A DNA stretch of 64,000 bases from Acidobacteriaceae bacterium (lineage in GTDB: Bacteria; Acidobacteriota; Terriglobia; Bryobacterales; Bryobacteraceae). How positions within the stretch are numbered: position 1 is the first letter of the stretch; the number at the start of each line of letters is the position of its first letter. The notes under the pieces are model-generated. The model ran no database searches. It was not told where the DNA came from and saw only the letters and a program-made list of their open reading frames with translations. The stretch covers positions 30,406 through 94,405 of the forward strand of contig JAFAYI010000004.1 of assembly GCA_019240475.1 (NCBI GenBank). The letters are read 5' to 3'. Positions 36,196-44,754 of the stretch are shown piece by piece. A program made the translations under genes and the position numbers.

Positions 36196-37911
36196 TCAGT
36201 GGCTCGGCGATTTTGAAGGACAAACGACAGTGGAGTTGGAGACGAGAAAGCGTCCGCTCGGCTCATAGTCGACTACGCGATACGCAGTGCGGCCGACAAG
36301 GCAGGCGTATTCGTCGCGGCCGGATGGGCCCGGATCGTTGAGGTACACAACGGGCGCGCTTCGCCAATCCGGGGCGTTCCAGTTTTCATGCGTTGAGGCA
36401 AATGCAAATCGTTCGGAAGCTCCGCCAAAGAAGATCAGCGGTGGACGAGGCGCGGCTTGAGCGAGCCGGTAGGATTCGTGGTAAACGGCGGCCCGTGACT
36501 CGACGTCGGGAATGGCGTCAATCACCATCGCCAGTTGGACGGCCAACATTGCCAATAGGGCAGTAATCACGCGAGCTCTGGGCACTTTCCAGTTGGCGGT
36601 CAGCAGCAGGAAACCACGGGCGACGACAATCGTGAAAGCGCCGAATCCTTCGAAGTAGTACCGTTCCCCATCGAAGCTCGACGACCCTTCAATCTGAAGA
36701 AAGTAGGCAAGCACCAACAATGGGAACAAGAGCGCCAGATACACTAGTTGCGCGCGGTGCTGTTTCTCCTTCCAAAGAGCATACGCGGCGAAGAGAAAAC
36801 CAAACGGAAAGCTCACCCGAATCGTATCCGCAACCGACCATCGCCATGTATTCAGAATGTTGTAAGTGATGATTCTGGGATTGAATGTGATCTCGCGTAT
36901 TTTGCGCGTACCCTCGAACAGCGCGTACGGCGAAAGGAGAGGATCGCCGGTATAGAGCCGGTTCGTTAGCATGAACGAGGCAATCGCCAGAACAGCGCTC
37001 CCGCAGAGGATTGCGAGAGCTCCGGACAGCAACTTCCGGTTGTGCCGAAATTCGACGATAACGGAAATTGTGCAAACTAATCCGACAACGGCGCCCGTGT
37101 AAGGCCGGATCTCGGTTGCGCACGCGACTAGGAAGAAACAGACCGCAATCCAGCGCAACCGCCGTTCTCGCGTCCCCCGAAAAAGAGTCAAGATTGCGAA
37201 AAGAGTCACGGTCGATTCCGCCGCATGAGACATTGCTCCGACGCTCTCGACCAGAAAGTAGGCGGAGGTTGCCGCCATCAGCACAGCCAGGTTCTGCGTT
37301 GTTGCTCCCCACGAACGGGCCAGACAGAAGATCAGCAGGAGTTGAACAACTCCAAAGAGCGGGTTGATCAACCAGGGGCAGTGCAGCAAATATCCGATGG
37401 CGAGGATCGAAGGCCAGCCGGGGGGGTATTTCGAGAACCAGCCTTTGTCGTTTTGAATTGTCTGCGCGAACGAGATGGCGGTTGGCGCGGCCTTTGGATT
37501 TGCCGAGGCGCCGGGCAGCGGCGCCGCCTTTAGCTTGCCCGCCGCGAATATACGCGCCTGAAAGAGGTAACTGGATTCATCGGTAATAAGCGCCGCATGG
37601 TCCGCTGTTTTCCCTATAGAGCCGGCAAGAACGCCGAACAGGATAATCGCCGTCGCCGACCATTTCCTCGATAGCAAGTCAGGTTGCGTCGAGTCGTTTC
37701 TAGTTCTCCAATAGAGAGCGAAGAGAGGCAATGCAAGGATGTAGAAGAGGGCAAGAAATACGATCGTCGCATGCGTGTTCCCGGCCCGGTGCAGAAGGAC
37801 ATACGAGAGAACACTGATAGCAACGACAAAGGCTAGTACGGCCGGCCACAACCAGCGGTCCACTCGTGACAATTCGTTTTGGGCTGGCGGCGCGCTAAGC
37901 CCCGGAAGCAT
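36196..37911 (-). CDS. GT-C-type membrane glycosyltransferase (ArnT/PMT-like)
   Basis: A 571-residue protein with about twelve hydrophobic segments. The first periplasmic loop has the acidic pair expected for GT-C enzymes (ITDESSYLFQARIFAAGKL), followed by a WFSKYPPGWPSILAIGYLL segment and a channel-like region. Such enzymes move a sugar from a polyprenyl-phosphate donor to an acceptor in the periplasm. The gene overlaps the upstream GT2 gene by 17 bases. The GT2 resembles dolichyl-phosphate mannose synthases, which make such donors, so the two probably act in sequence. It is the last gene of the minus-strand operon. Confidence 0.72.
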   Translation of the reverse strand: MLPGLSAPPAQNELSRVDRWLWPAVLAFVVAISVLSYVLLHRAGNTHATIVFLALFYILALPLFALYWRTRNDSTQPDLLSRKWSATAIILFGVLAGSIGKTADHAALITDESSYLFQARIFAAGKLKAAPLPGASANPKAAPTAISFAQTIQNDKGWFSKYPPGWPSILAIGYLLHCPWLINPLFGVVQLLLIFCLARSWGATTQNLAVLMAATSAYFLVESVGAMSHAAESTVTLFAILTLFRGTRERRLRWIAVCFFLVACATEIRPYTGAVVGLVCTISVIVEFRHNRKLLSGALAILCGSAVLAIASFMLTNRLYTGDPLLSPYALFEGTRKIREITFNPRIITYNILNTWRWSVADTIRVSFPFGFLFAAYALWKEKQHRAQLVYLALLFPLLVLAYFLQIEGSSSFDGERYYFEGFGAFTIVVARGFLLLTANWKVPRARVITALLAMLAVQLAMVIDAIPDVESRAAVYHESYRLAQAAPRPPLIFFGGASERFAFASTHENWNAPDWRSAPVVYLNDPGPSGRDEYACLVGRTAYRVVDYEPSGRFLVSNSTVVCPSKSPSH

Positions 37912-38665
37912 TTGTGCTTCTTACTTTGGTCAGACTGCGCCCGGAAGGAACTACCAGGAACGACTGCTTCAGACTGCAGAATAAGTTGTACTTGATTATC
38001 TGCCAAACTGCAGCTATTCCATCCATTGCTGTAATCTTCTTGCCTTCTTCGTAAGTGCGGCCATAATAACTGATTGGAACTTCGTAAATGGCGCAGCCTA
38101 TCTTGGCGACCTTCGCCGTAACCTCGATTTCGAACCCAAAGCGCCTGGAGCTAATGATCATATTACGAATAATATCGCCGCGAAACGCCTTATAGCCGGT
38201 TTCCACGTCCGTCAAGTTGATGTTTGTAAAAAGGTTGGAAAGAAAGCTGATGAACTTATTCGCTAGGAAATGATAGTAATATAAAACGCGGGCGGCCTTG
38301 CGCACCAGGAAACGCGACCCATACACAACATCGGCTACGCCGTCGGCGATCGGCCGGATAACATCGACGATTTCGGCCGGATCGTATTCAAGATCCGCGT
38401 CCTGCACAATGACGATGTCGCCTGTACTTGCAGCGAATCCGGTCCGCAGCGCCGCCGTTTTGCCCTGATTCCGCGGGTGCCGAATTACTCGGACTTCAGA
38501 ATACCGTGCAGCAAATTGCGCACAAATTTCCGATGTCCGATCGGAGGAGCAGTCATCGACCACGATGACTTCATGCAGGTATGGAACGCCCAGCACTTTC
38601 CGTAACACAGGCCCGATCGTACTCTGTTCGTTGTAAGCGGGTATGATGACAGATAAGCTCGCCAT
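37895..38665 (-). CDS. Family 2 glycosyltransferase, polyprenyl-phosphate sugar synthase type
   Basis: A GT2 enzyme of about 256 residues. SVIIPAYNEQSTIGPVL opens the GT-A fold, VIVVDDCSSDRT gives the first acidic block, and IVIVQDADLEYDP supplies the DAD metal motif. Later YGSRFLVRKA and DVETGYKAFRGDIIRNM match dolichyl-phosphate mannose/glucose synthase relatives. I chose Met at 38665 (MASLSVIIP) over the first Met of the open frame at 38698, because the fold begins right there. No C-terminal membrane pair is seen. It likely makes the lipid-linked sugar used by the GT-C enzyme encoded next. Confidence 0.82.
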   Translation of the reverse strand: MASLSVIIPAYNEQSTIGPVLRKVLGVPYLHEVIVVDDCSSDRTSEICAQFAARYSEVRVIRHPRNQGKTAALRTGFAASTGDIVIVQDADLEYDPAEIVDVIRPIADGVADVVYGSRFLVRKAARVLYYYHFLANKFISFLSNLFTNINLTDVETGYKAFRGDIIRNMIISSRRFGFEIEVTAKVAKIGCAIYEVPISYYGRTYEEGKKITAMDGIAAVWQIIKYNLFCSLKQSFLVVPSGRSLTKVRSTNASGA

Positions 38666-38740
38666 ACGTATTTGTTCTAGGAAGTTCTCGGGAAACACCG
38701 AGGTGATAGATATGAATTAGAGTCGCTACTTGCGCGCTTG

Positions 38741-40210
38741 TCAGGCGTCTTGTGGTTCGACGGACGCTGCGGCCAAATCGTTTCCCTGCCGAATCCGAGG
38801 TTCTGCCGGAACAGGATCCGCCGCGGCATTCACCCATCCGACCGGGTGAGAAACGGGCGTCCGCACGCGGCCTAGAATTTCATTTGGCGCGCCTGCTCCA
38901 AGATCTCCGACGAGGCGCACTTTACTGCTCGGCACATCCGAAATCGGCCACTCGAATCGATCAAAGGCGTGACGGACCAGAGAGATCTTTTCCGGCGAGT
39001 AGGCAAGCAGTTGCGCCCCCACCCAGTCCATCGCGGCTGCGTTATCGGCTCCCAGGAGGAGACCCAATTCCAGCGGATCGGGGGCAAGCGGGCCGTTGCC
39101 CTGCCCCGCGACCACAGCATCGGCGACATGAATTACTCGCCGCTGGAGGTCGTTCCGCATCCTGCCATCCCGCCCCCCATATAAGAGGATGCGATTCAGA
39201 TCGAGACAAGTCCGCCATATGGTGTCGTTGCCGGACCATGAACCATCCATGCCAATGCGATCGCCCCGGTACCGGGAGGCGCGCGCCAGGATACCGAATG
39301 CAATGCGCCACACCATCGCGCCTGCGTAAGAATTCGTCACGTTTTGACGGTCGCTGATAAACTCCATCGCCCGCTTGAGGGCGCTGTCGTCGGGATAGTT
39401 GTCGCCCCCGGTCTTCGGTCCGCCTATTCTGTGATGAGGCAGGAACTCTTTATTCCCGTTGATGCCGATCAGGTTCTTCAACGCGCAAGTGACTCCGGCC
39501 TTCTTGTGCGTCTTCAACTTGGGAAGGTTGATGACGACGTCGGCGTCAAGCACTTCTTTCGCCAGAAGGTATTGATGCACCCCGGCATGATGGGTCCGGG
39601 CCATGAGGCGGTGATCGTACCAGGCGACCCGGAACGGATTGTGGCTGCCGCTAATCGGTTCGAGCAGGCTCTTCGAACCCAGGTCGAACAACGTAAAGCG
39701 GTCTTCCGATTGCAGATTCTCCTCCGCGACACGAACTCCATGCACCAGCACGCACGTAGTGCGCCGGAAATCGCGGAGCCCGCGAAAGCGGCGATCACGA
39801 TTCATGTGTTCCTCGGCCCACGCGGCGAGGCCCGTTTTGTCGACTAACGCATCAAAGTTACAGCCTTGGATCGGCGCGTCTCCAATCAGCACCTCCGAAG
39901 CTCGAGTGCGCAGAGCAGCTTCGGCAACGGCACGGATGACGGATGCATGAGTCACCAGGCACTCCATCCCGCCGGGTCCCTCGTTTTGATGCAGCACCAG
40001 ATTGGGCTTGATGAGAACCCGCGCGCCGGGAGGTATGACTCTGCCGAAAAGGCCGGTTTCATCGCACCAGTCCAAGCTGTCCGCCAACCGTGCGAGCGCC
40101 TGCTCGATCGCATTTTCACCCGGGCAGCTCGAATCGTAGGAGACAGTTGGGAGGCGGGCAATGCCCACCCGAGGACTGAAGTTCGGCTGGAAGAGGGAGT
40201 CCTGCGGCAT
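38741..40210 (-). CDS. DUF362 domain protein
   Basis: A 489-residue protein with DUF362 characters: VLIKPNLVLHQNEGPGG near residue 68, a Thr/His block LVTHASVIRAVAEAALR, VLIGDAPIQGCNFDAL, then DVVINLPKLKTHKKAGVTCA and LKNLIGINGNKEFLPHHRI. DUF362 proteins are often found with iron-sulfur or glycan genes, but their reaction is not established. No ferredoxin-like Cys cluster is present here. It sits one base after the PaaK-like gene inside the glycan operon, so a role in polysaccharide synthesis is inferred. Confidence 0.78.
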   Translation of the reverse strand: MPQDSLFQPNFSPRVGIARLPTVSYDSSCPGENAIEQALARLADSLDWCDETGLFGRVIPPGARVLIKPNLVLHQNEGPGGMECLVTHASVIRAVAEAALRTRASEVLIGDAPIQGCNFDALVDKTGLAAWAEEHMNRDRRFRGLRDFRRTTCVLVHGVRVAEENLQSEDRFTLFDLGSKSLLEPISGSHNPFRVAWYDHRLMARTHHAGVHQYLLAKEVLDADVVINLPKLKTHKKAGVTCALKNLIGINGNKEFLPHHRIGGPKTGGDNYPDDSALKRAMEFISDRQNVTNSYAGAMVWRIAFGILARASRYRGDRIGMDGSWSGNDTIWRTCLDLNRILLYGGRDGRMRNDLQRRVIHVADAVVAGQGNGPLAPDPLELGLLLGADNAAAMDWVGAQLLAYSPEKISLVRHAFDRFEWPISDVPSSKVRLVGDLGAGAPNEILGRVRTPVSHPVGWVNAAADPVPAEPRIRQGNDLAAASVEPQDA

Positions 40211-40211
40211 T

Positions 40212-41606
40212 CTAGGACCTGCCTGCGGGCGCCGGCTCGGCCGGTGCTTGCGCGTTCACGTCAGACCGGGTGAAACGATGCTTTCCGGCTGAAGACAACG
40301 GAATGGACTCTACGTACCGAACCTCGACACGGATCGGGCGCCCAGGCGAAAGCTCCTGTATTTGGCGAATAGAATCGCGGATTTTTTCGTCGCGCCTTTC
40401 TTCTGCGCCAGCTCCGGGAACAATCGACAACACGATCTCATCCAAACTGGTCTGATGAAACTGGAAATTCACAATTCCGTCGCTGCCGTACATCAGATGA
40501 GTGAAGAACTCGCCGTGCACAACGCGTCCGCCGGGGAGCAAGAAGTTGTCGCTCGTGCGCGCGATCTCCAGGCGCATCAGAGGAAAATGGTTCGGGCAGG
40601 AGCACATCTCCTCGGAAAGATACCCGCAATCTTCATTCCGGTACCTGATGAAAGGCATTGAGAAATTTTGGAGAGAAGTCAGCAGGAACGGCCGCGGTCC
40701 ATCGGCCTCTGCTTCGTCTTCTTCCACCACCACGAAATCGGCATTGATGTGCATTCTGCCAGCCGGACACTCCGCCGCGATATTTTGCACCTCGCTAGAC
40801 CCGTAGGAATCGAAGACTTTGCAGCCGAACACGCGTTCGATGACCTCGCGCTGCGGGCGATAAATTTTCTCCGCGGTCGTAAATACTCCTTTGACGCCGT
40901 TCAGCTTCTTTCCCCTGCTTTCGATAAAGGCCGCGAAGCGGGCGATGGTGGATGCATAACCTAAAATCACGCCCGGGCGGATGCGCTCGAAGAGGCCGAT
41001 CCAACCCAGCATGTCTTGGTCGCCCGAAAAAAACGGATCGAATTGATATTGGCGGCGCACGAATTGCCGCATCTCAAATTGCAGGCGCGACATACGATAC
41101 AACTTGTCGCTGCCTCCCCAGAAGAATGCAATCATCTCGCCGGGGCGCCAGCCGCACTGTTCGAGGTTCCGGTATGTACCGGCGTCGCTCGCCACCATGT
41201 ACTCGCGACTGCGAAAAAATTTCAAGGGAACGCCTGTGGACCCGCCGCTAAAATGCGGTGACAAACGTTCGATTGGGATGTCTTCCCGAATAAGATCCTG
41301 CTGATTTGCGCGAATAATGTCCTTGGTAAGAATGGGAATTCTTGAAAAATCCCCCCAGGTCCGCACGTCTTCGCTGCGCATCCCAAGTTGCCGGAATAGA
41401 TTCCTGTAATAGGGCACCTTCGCCTCGGCATGCGCCAAGAGAGCGCGTATGTCCTGGAATTGCTTATTCCGAATTTCTTCGCGCGATCGAAATGGAGCAT
41501 TCTCGATTTGCTTTAGCTTGCCGAGAATGTCTGTTCCCCGCAGTTTACATGTAAGTGCCAGAAGCATACGGCCGAAGGTTGGGCCTTGCTTCGCCGAAAC
41601 GCTCAT
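40212..41606 (-). CDS. PaaK/CapK-like adenylate-forming enzyme
   Basis: A 464-residue member of the phenylacetate-CoA ligase-like branch. The phosphate-binding loop FSGGSTGVPLKFFRSREYM lies near residue 120, the aromatic motif FDSYGSSEVQNIAAECPAG near 265, and the C-terminal part has SIPLSSAGKHRFTRSD with the expected Gly-Lys. CapK-type members occur in many capsule and exopolysaccharide clusters, where their substrate is mostly unknown. Here it overlaps the upstream GT4 gene by four bases and is followed directly by DUF362, so it belongs to the glycan operon. Confidence 0.82.
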   Translation of the reverse strand: MSVSAKQGPTFGRMLLALTCKLRGTDILGKLKQIENAPFRSREEIRNKQFQDIRALLAHAEAKVPYYRNLFRQLGMRSEDVRTWGDFSRIPILTKDIIRANQQDLIREDIPIERLSPHFSGGSTGVPLKFFRSREYMVASDAGTYRNLEQCGWRPGEMIAFFWGGSDKLYRMSRLQFEMRQFVRRQYQFDPFFSGDQDMLGWIGLFERIRPGVILGYASTIARFAAFIESRGKKLNGVKGVFTTAEKIYRPQREVIERVFGCKVFDSYGSSEVQNIAAECPAGRMHINADFVVVEEDEAEADGPRPFLLTSLQNFSMPFIRYRNEDCGYLSEEMCSCPNHFPLMRLEIARTSDNFLLPGGRVVHGEFFTHLMYGSDGIVNFQFHQTSLDEIVLSIVPGAGAEERRDEKIRDSIRQIQELSPGRPIRVEVRYVESIPLSSAGKHRFTRSDVNAQAPAEPAPAGRS

Positions 41607-42760
41607 TCCGTGTTACTTCCGATCTTTATAGTGTGTTGGTTCAAGCTTCGCGGGCTCTCTCTCGCGGCTAGTTCACGATACAAATCCAGCCAATGGGCGG
41701 CGACCAAACCAGCGGTGTACTTTTGGCATTCCGAGAAACCGTTCGCCGCGAGTCTCGCCGCCAAACCCGGCTCCTCGAGAAGCCGAAACGCCGCGGCTGC
41801 TATGGCCTGGTGATCGTCTCGCGGGACCAGCAAACCCGTGCGCTCCGGTTCGACTATGTACGGAACGCCTCCGACACAGCTAGAGATAATCGGCAGGCCA
41901 GCGGCAAAGCATTCCAAAACCGAGACCGGCATATTATCGATGTTTGGATTTGTTATATAGATGTCGGCTTGATCGTACACTTCCGCCGTTTGGTTTCTGG
42001 GCACATTACCAATAAAGCTCACATTTCGCAGCTCTAGGCTTCGCACCATTTCCTCAAGCTGTCCGCGCATCGGGCCATCGTGCGCCACAATGAGTGTTGC
42101 CTCGGGATAGCGCTGTTGAATGAGCGCGAATGCGCGAATGGTGCATGGTACGTTGTAAAGCGGCTCAAGACCACGGTTGTGGAGAAAAACCGGTCTAAGA
42201 CAATCTCTCCGCCGGAACCGGAACCGTTCGATATCTACAATATTAGGAATAACGCGCGCCCGCAGATCAAACTTCGAAAACACATCCACAAGAAAACCAG
42301 AAGGCGCGACGATTTCATCCACTAGGCGCATGATCCGGACGGCAGTCGCCGACTTCTCCAGATGATCTTCCGCCCGTCCATCCCGATAGTTGAGGATCGT
42401 CTTCTTGCCGAGCGCCTTTCCTAGCAGAATGGCCGGCGCTGGAGCAAGTAAGAACGCAACATATCCTGGCGTGAAGATATGCAGAACCTGGCATTTGCCT
42501 ATACGGCTAATTAGCCGAAGCGCGTACAACACGCTGGTAAGCAGAGTGCGTATGTATTTTACTTTTTGAAGCGGGCGTAACAGCTTCGGAGCGCGTGGAT
42601 TTATGGGCAGGAATTCTATTCTGATTTGCGATTGCTTACTAAGCTCTTCGAGCAAGCGAGAAGCTTGGACCGATTGGCCCCCGACAATGTCTAGCGAAGG
42701 CGCGATCAAGAGAACACGCAGGCGAGGCGGCGTTTCCGGATGCATATCGCTAACGTCCAT
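41603..42760 (-). CDS. Family 4 glycosyltransferase
   Basis: A 385-residue GT-B fold enzyme. The N-terminal half starts RVLLIAPSLDIVGGQSVQASRLLEEL, with the Gly-Gly pair of GT4. The C-terminal half carries the donor-binding motif, IYITNPNIDNMPVSVLECFA, with the retaining-enzyme Glu, followed by LPIISSCVGGVPYIVEPERTG. It adds one sugar to the growing repeat unit on the cytoplasmic face. The gene overlaps the PaaK-like gene by four bases and follows asnB by nine bases, so the three are translated from one message. Confidence 0.87.
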   Translation of the reverse strand: MDVSDMHPETPPRLRVLLIAPSLDIVGGQSVQASRLLEELSKQSQIRIEFLPINPRAPKLLRPLQKVKYIRTLLTSVLYALRLISRIGKCQVLHIFTPGYVAFLLAPAPAILLGKALGKKTILNYRDGRAEDHLEKSATAVRIMRLVDEIVAPSGFLVDVFSKFDLRARVIPNIVDIERFRFRRRDCLRPVFLHNRGLEPLYNVPCTIRAFALIQQRYPEATLIVAHDGPMRGQLEEMVRSLELRNVSFIGNVPRNQTAEVYDQADIYITNPNIDNMPVSVLECFAAGLPIISSCVGGVPYIVEPERTGLLVPRDDHQAIAAAAFRLLEEPGLAARLAANGFSECQKYTAGLVAAHWLDLYRELAARESPRSLNQHTIKIGSNTE

Positions 42761-42769
42761 CTTTGAAAC

Positions 42770-44674
42770 CTAGGCGCGCACCAGCGTCGATTCGGAATAG
42801 GCGAACGCTGTTCGCAACTGCTCTAAGTTCCGGAACCACAGCTCTAACATCAATAACATCCAAAGCCAATGGGAGTTATCGCGACGTCCGGAGTCATGCT
42901 CTCGCAAAAGGTGAGATACAAACGGCCGCGACACGATGCCGCGCGTTAAGAATGCGCGGCTGGTGAGATGGTCCCACAGCATAGAGCGTAGCGATCCGCG
43001 GAACCACAACGCGAGCGGTACGCCAAAACCCTTTTTCGGCAAGCTGAGCAGTTCGGGCGGAAGGCGGTCGCCCACCGCTTTCAAGAAGATCTGTTTTCCC
43101 CTGCCCTCCTTCATCTTCCAGGCATGCGGAAGCGACATTGCAAACTCGGCCAATTCGTGATCCAGGAGCGGGCTTCGCACTTCGAGCGAATTGGCCATCG
43201 ACATGCGATCCACCTTGACGAGCATGTCTCCCGAGAGCTTGGCGGTCGCCTCGTAATAAAGCGCCTGCGAAACGATGTCGCGGCCGAGCGGCAATAGGCA
43301 ATCCGCGAAGGCCTGCGTGAGAAAAGCCGAGTCGGCAGGCAGCATCCAATCCGGTTGGAGCAGCGACTTACGCAAGAAATACGGGGAATAATTCAGCTCG
43401 AAATAGCGCGTCAGAGCCGATGGGCGGCTGATCATCCTCAGGAAGTTTTTTCCGTAGAACGAGTAAGGCAGTGCATCGGCGGCAAGGGACAGCAACGCGC
43501 GAGCCGCATGCGGAACCTTATCCAGCTTCCGAAGCTTGTCGATCGCGAAGAAGCTTTCGTATCCGGCGAACAATTCGTCTCCGCCGTCGCCGGTGAGCGC
43601 CACCTTCACATGCTCGACGGCGAATTCGGAAACAATGAACGTCGGAATCGCGGAGCTGTCGCCAAAAGGCTCGTCGAAGTGTTGGACCAGCTTCGAGACC
43701 AGATCGACCGAATTCGGTTTTACAACGATCTGGTGGTGATCCGTACCGAACTTCTTTGCGACAAGAGCCGCCGCGGGAAGCTCGTTAAAGGCGGCTTCTT
43801 CAAAGCCTATGGAGAAAGTTTTCACCGGGGCGGACAACTGCATCGACATGGATGCGACCACCGAGCTGGAATCGATTCCGCCGCTCAAAAACGCGCCGAG
43901 CGGAACATCCGCAATCATGCGCAGCCGCACCGACTCGTCAAACATTTCGCGAATTCGTTCCGCTGCGGCGTTCTCGGTCAAGCCGGGGGGAGGTGCGTTC
44001 GCCGGCTCCGGCAGCTTCCAATATCGTCCTTCTCGCAAGTTGCCGTGCGTATCGTAGGTCAGCCAGCCGCCCGGCGCGAGTTTGCGGATTCCCCTATAGG
44101 CGCTCAGCGGGTCCGGGACATAAGAAAACTGAAAGTACAGGCGCAGCGCGTGTTCGTCCACGTCAAGCGGAACGCCGGCCGGATACAGGCACTTCAACTC
44201 GCTGCCAAAGAAAAGCCCGCTCGGCTGAATCGAGTAATAGAGCGGTTTCTTGCCGAACCGGTCGCGTACCAGCGTAATTTGCCGCCGCTTCGAATCCCAG
44301 ATCGCGAAGGCAAACATTCCCCGCAGCTTCTCGAAGCCGTCGAGACCGCATTGTTCGTAAAGGTGGACCAGCGTTTCGGTGTCGCTATGGGTCGCGAAGC
44401 GGTGACCATGCGAGAGCAACAAATCGCGCAGAGATTGATAGTTGTAGATTTCCCCGTTGAAGACAACCCACACCGAGCGATCCTCGTTGGGAATCGGCTG
44501 ATGGCCGGTGTTCAGGTCGATAATGCTGAGGCGGCGCATGCCAATGCCGCAGCCGCCATCCACATAAATGCCCTCATCGTCCGGCCCGCGATGGCGAATC
44601 TGGTCGCACATGGCGCGAACGACAGCCGTTTCGGCACGGCCTTCGTGGAGAACGAAACCAGCTATCCCGCACAT
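42770..44674 (-). CDS. asnB: Glutamine-hydrolysing asparagine synthase family protein
   Basis: A 634-residue class II amidotransferase. Mature Cys2 is present (MCGIAGF), as are RRLSIIDLNTGHQP and VWVVFNGEIYNYQSLRDLL of the glutaminase domain. The synthetase domain has the PP-loop AFLSGGIDSSSV (about residue 263) and LTGDGGDELFAGYESF. It can act in asparagine synthesis, but AsnB-like proteins within polysaccharide clusters are commonly thought to amidate sugar acids. Given an AlgD-like uronate-forming enzyme elsewhere in the locus, the latter is plausible. Not proven from sequence. Start ATG at 44674. Confidence 0.88.
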   Translation of the reverse strand: MCGIAGFVLHEGRAETAVVRAMCDQIRHRGPDDEGIYVDGGCGIGMRRLSIIDLNTGHQPIPNEDRSVWVVFNGEIYNYQSLRDLLLSHGHRFATHSDTETLVHLYEQCGLDGFEKLRGMFAFAIWDSKRRQITLVRDRFGKKPLYYSIQPSGLFFGSELKCLYPAGVPLDVDEHALRLYFQFSYVPDPLSAYRGIRKLAPGGWLTYDTHGNLREGRYWKLPEPANAPPPGLTENAAAERIREMFDESVRLRMIADVPLGAFLSGGIDSSSVVASMSMQLSAPVKTFSIGFEEAAFNELPAAALVAKKFGTDHHQIVVKPNSVDLVSKLVQHFDEPFGDSSAIPTFIVSEFAVEHVKVALTGDGGDELFAGYESFFAIDKLRKLDKVPHAARALLSLAADALPYSFYGKNFLRMISRPSALTRYFELNYSPYFLRKSLLQPDWMLPADSAFLTQAFADCLLPLGRDIVSQALYYEATAKLSGDMLVKVDRMSMANSLEVRSPLLDHELAEFAMSLPHAWKMKEGRGKQIFLKAVGDRLPPELLSLPKKGFGVPLALWFRGSLRSMLWDHLTSRAFLTRGIVSRPFVSHLLREHDSGRRDNSHWLWMLLMLELWFRNLEQLRTAFAYSESTLVRA

Positions 44675-44754
44675 GTCCCACTTAAATTATCGCAGCCATA
44701 CAACCTACGCACCATTCCCAAGTGTGCTTCAGGGTGATAAGGAGGAGGATCAAC

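Noticed and set aside
43355..44737. 460-codon open frame on the plus strand
   Set aside because: It lies wholly opposite asnB, whose motifs are unmistakable. Its translation is rich in Arg/Gln/Val without any domain pattern, so it is a shadow frame.
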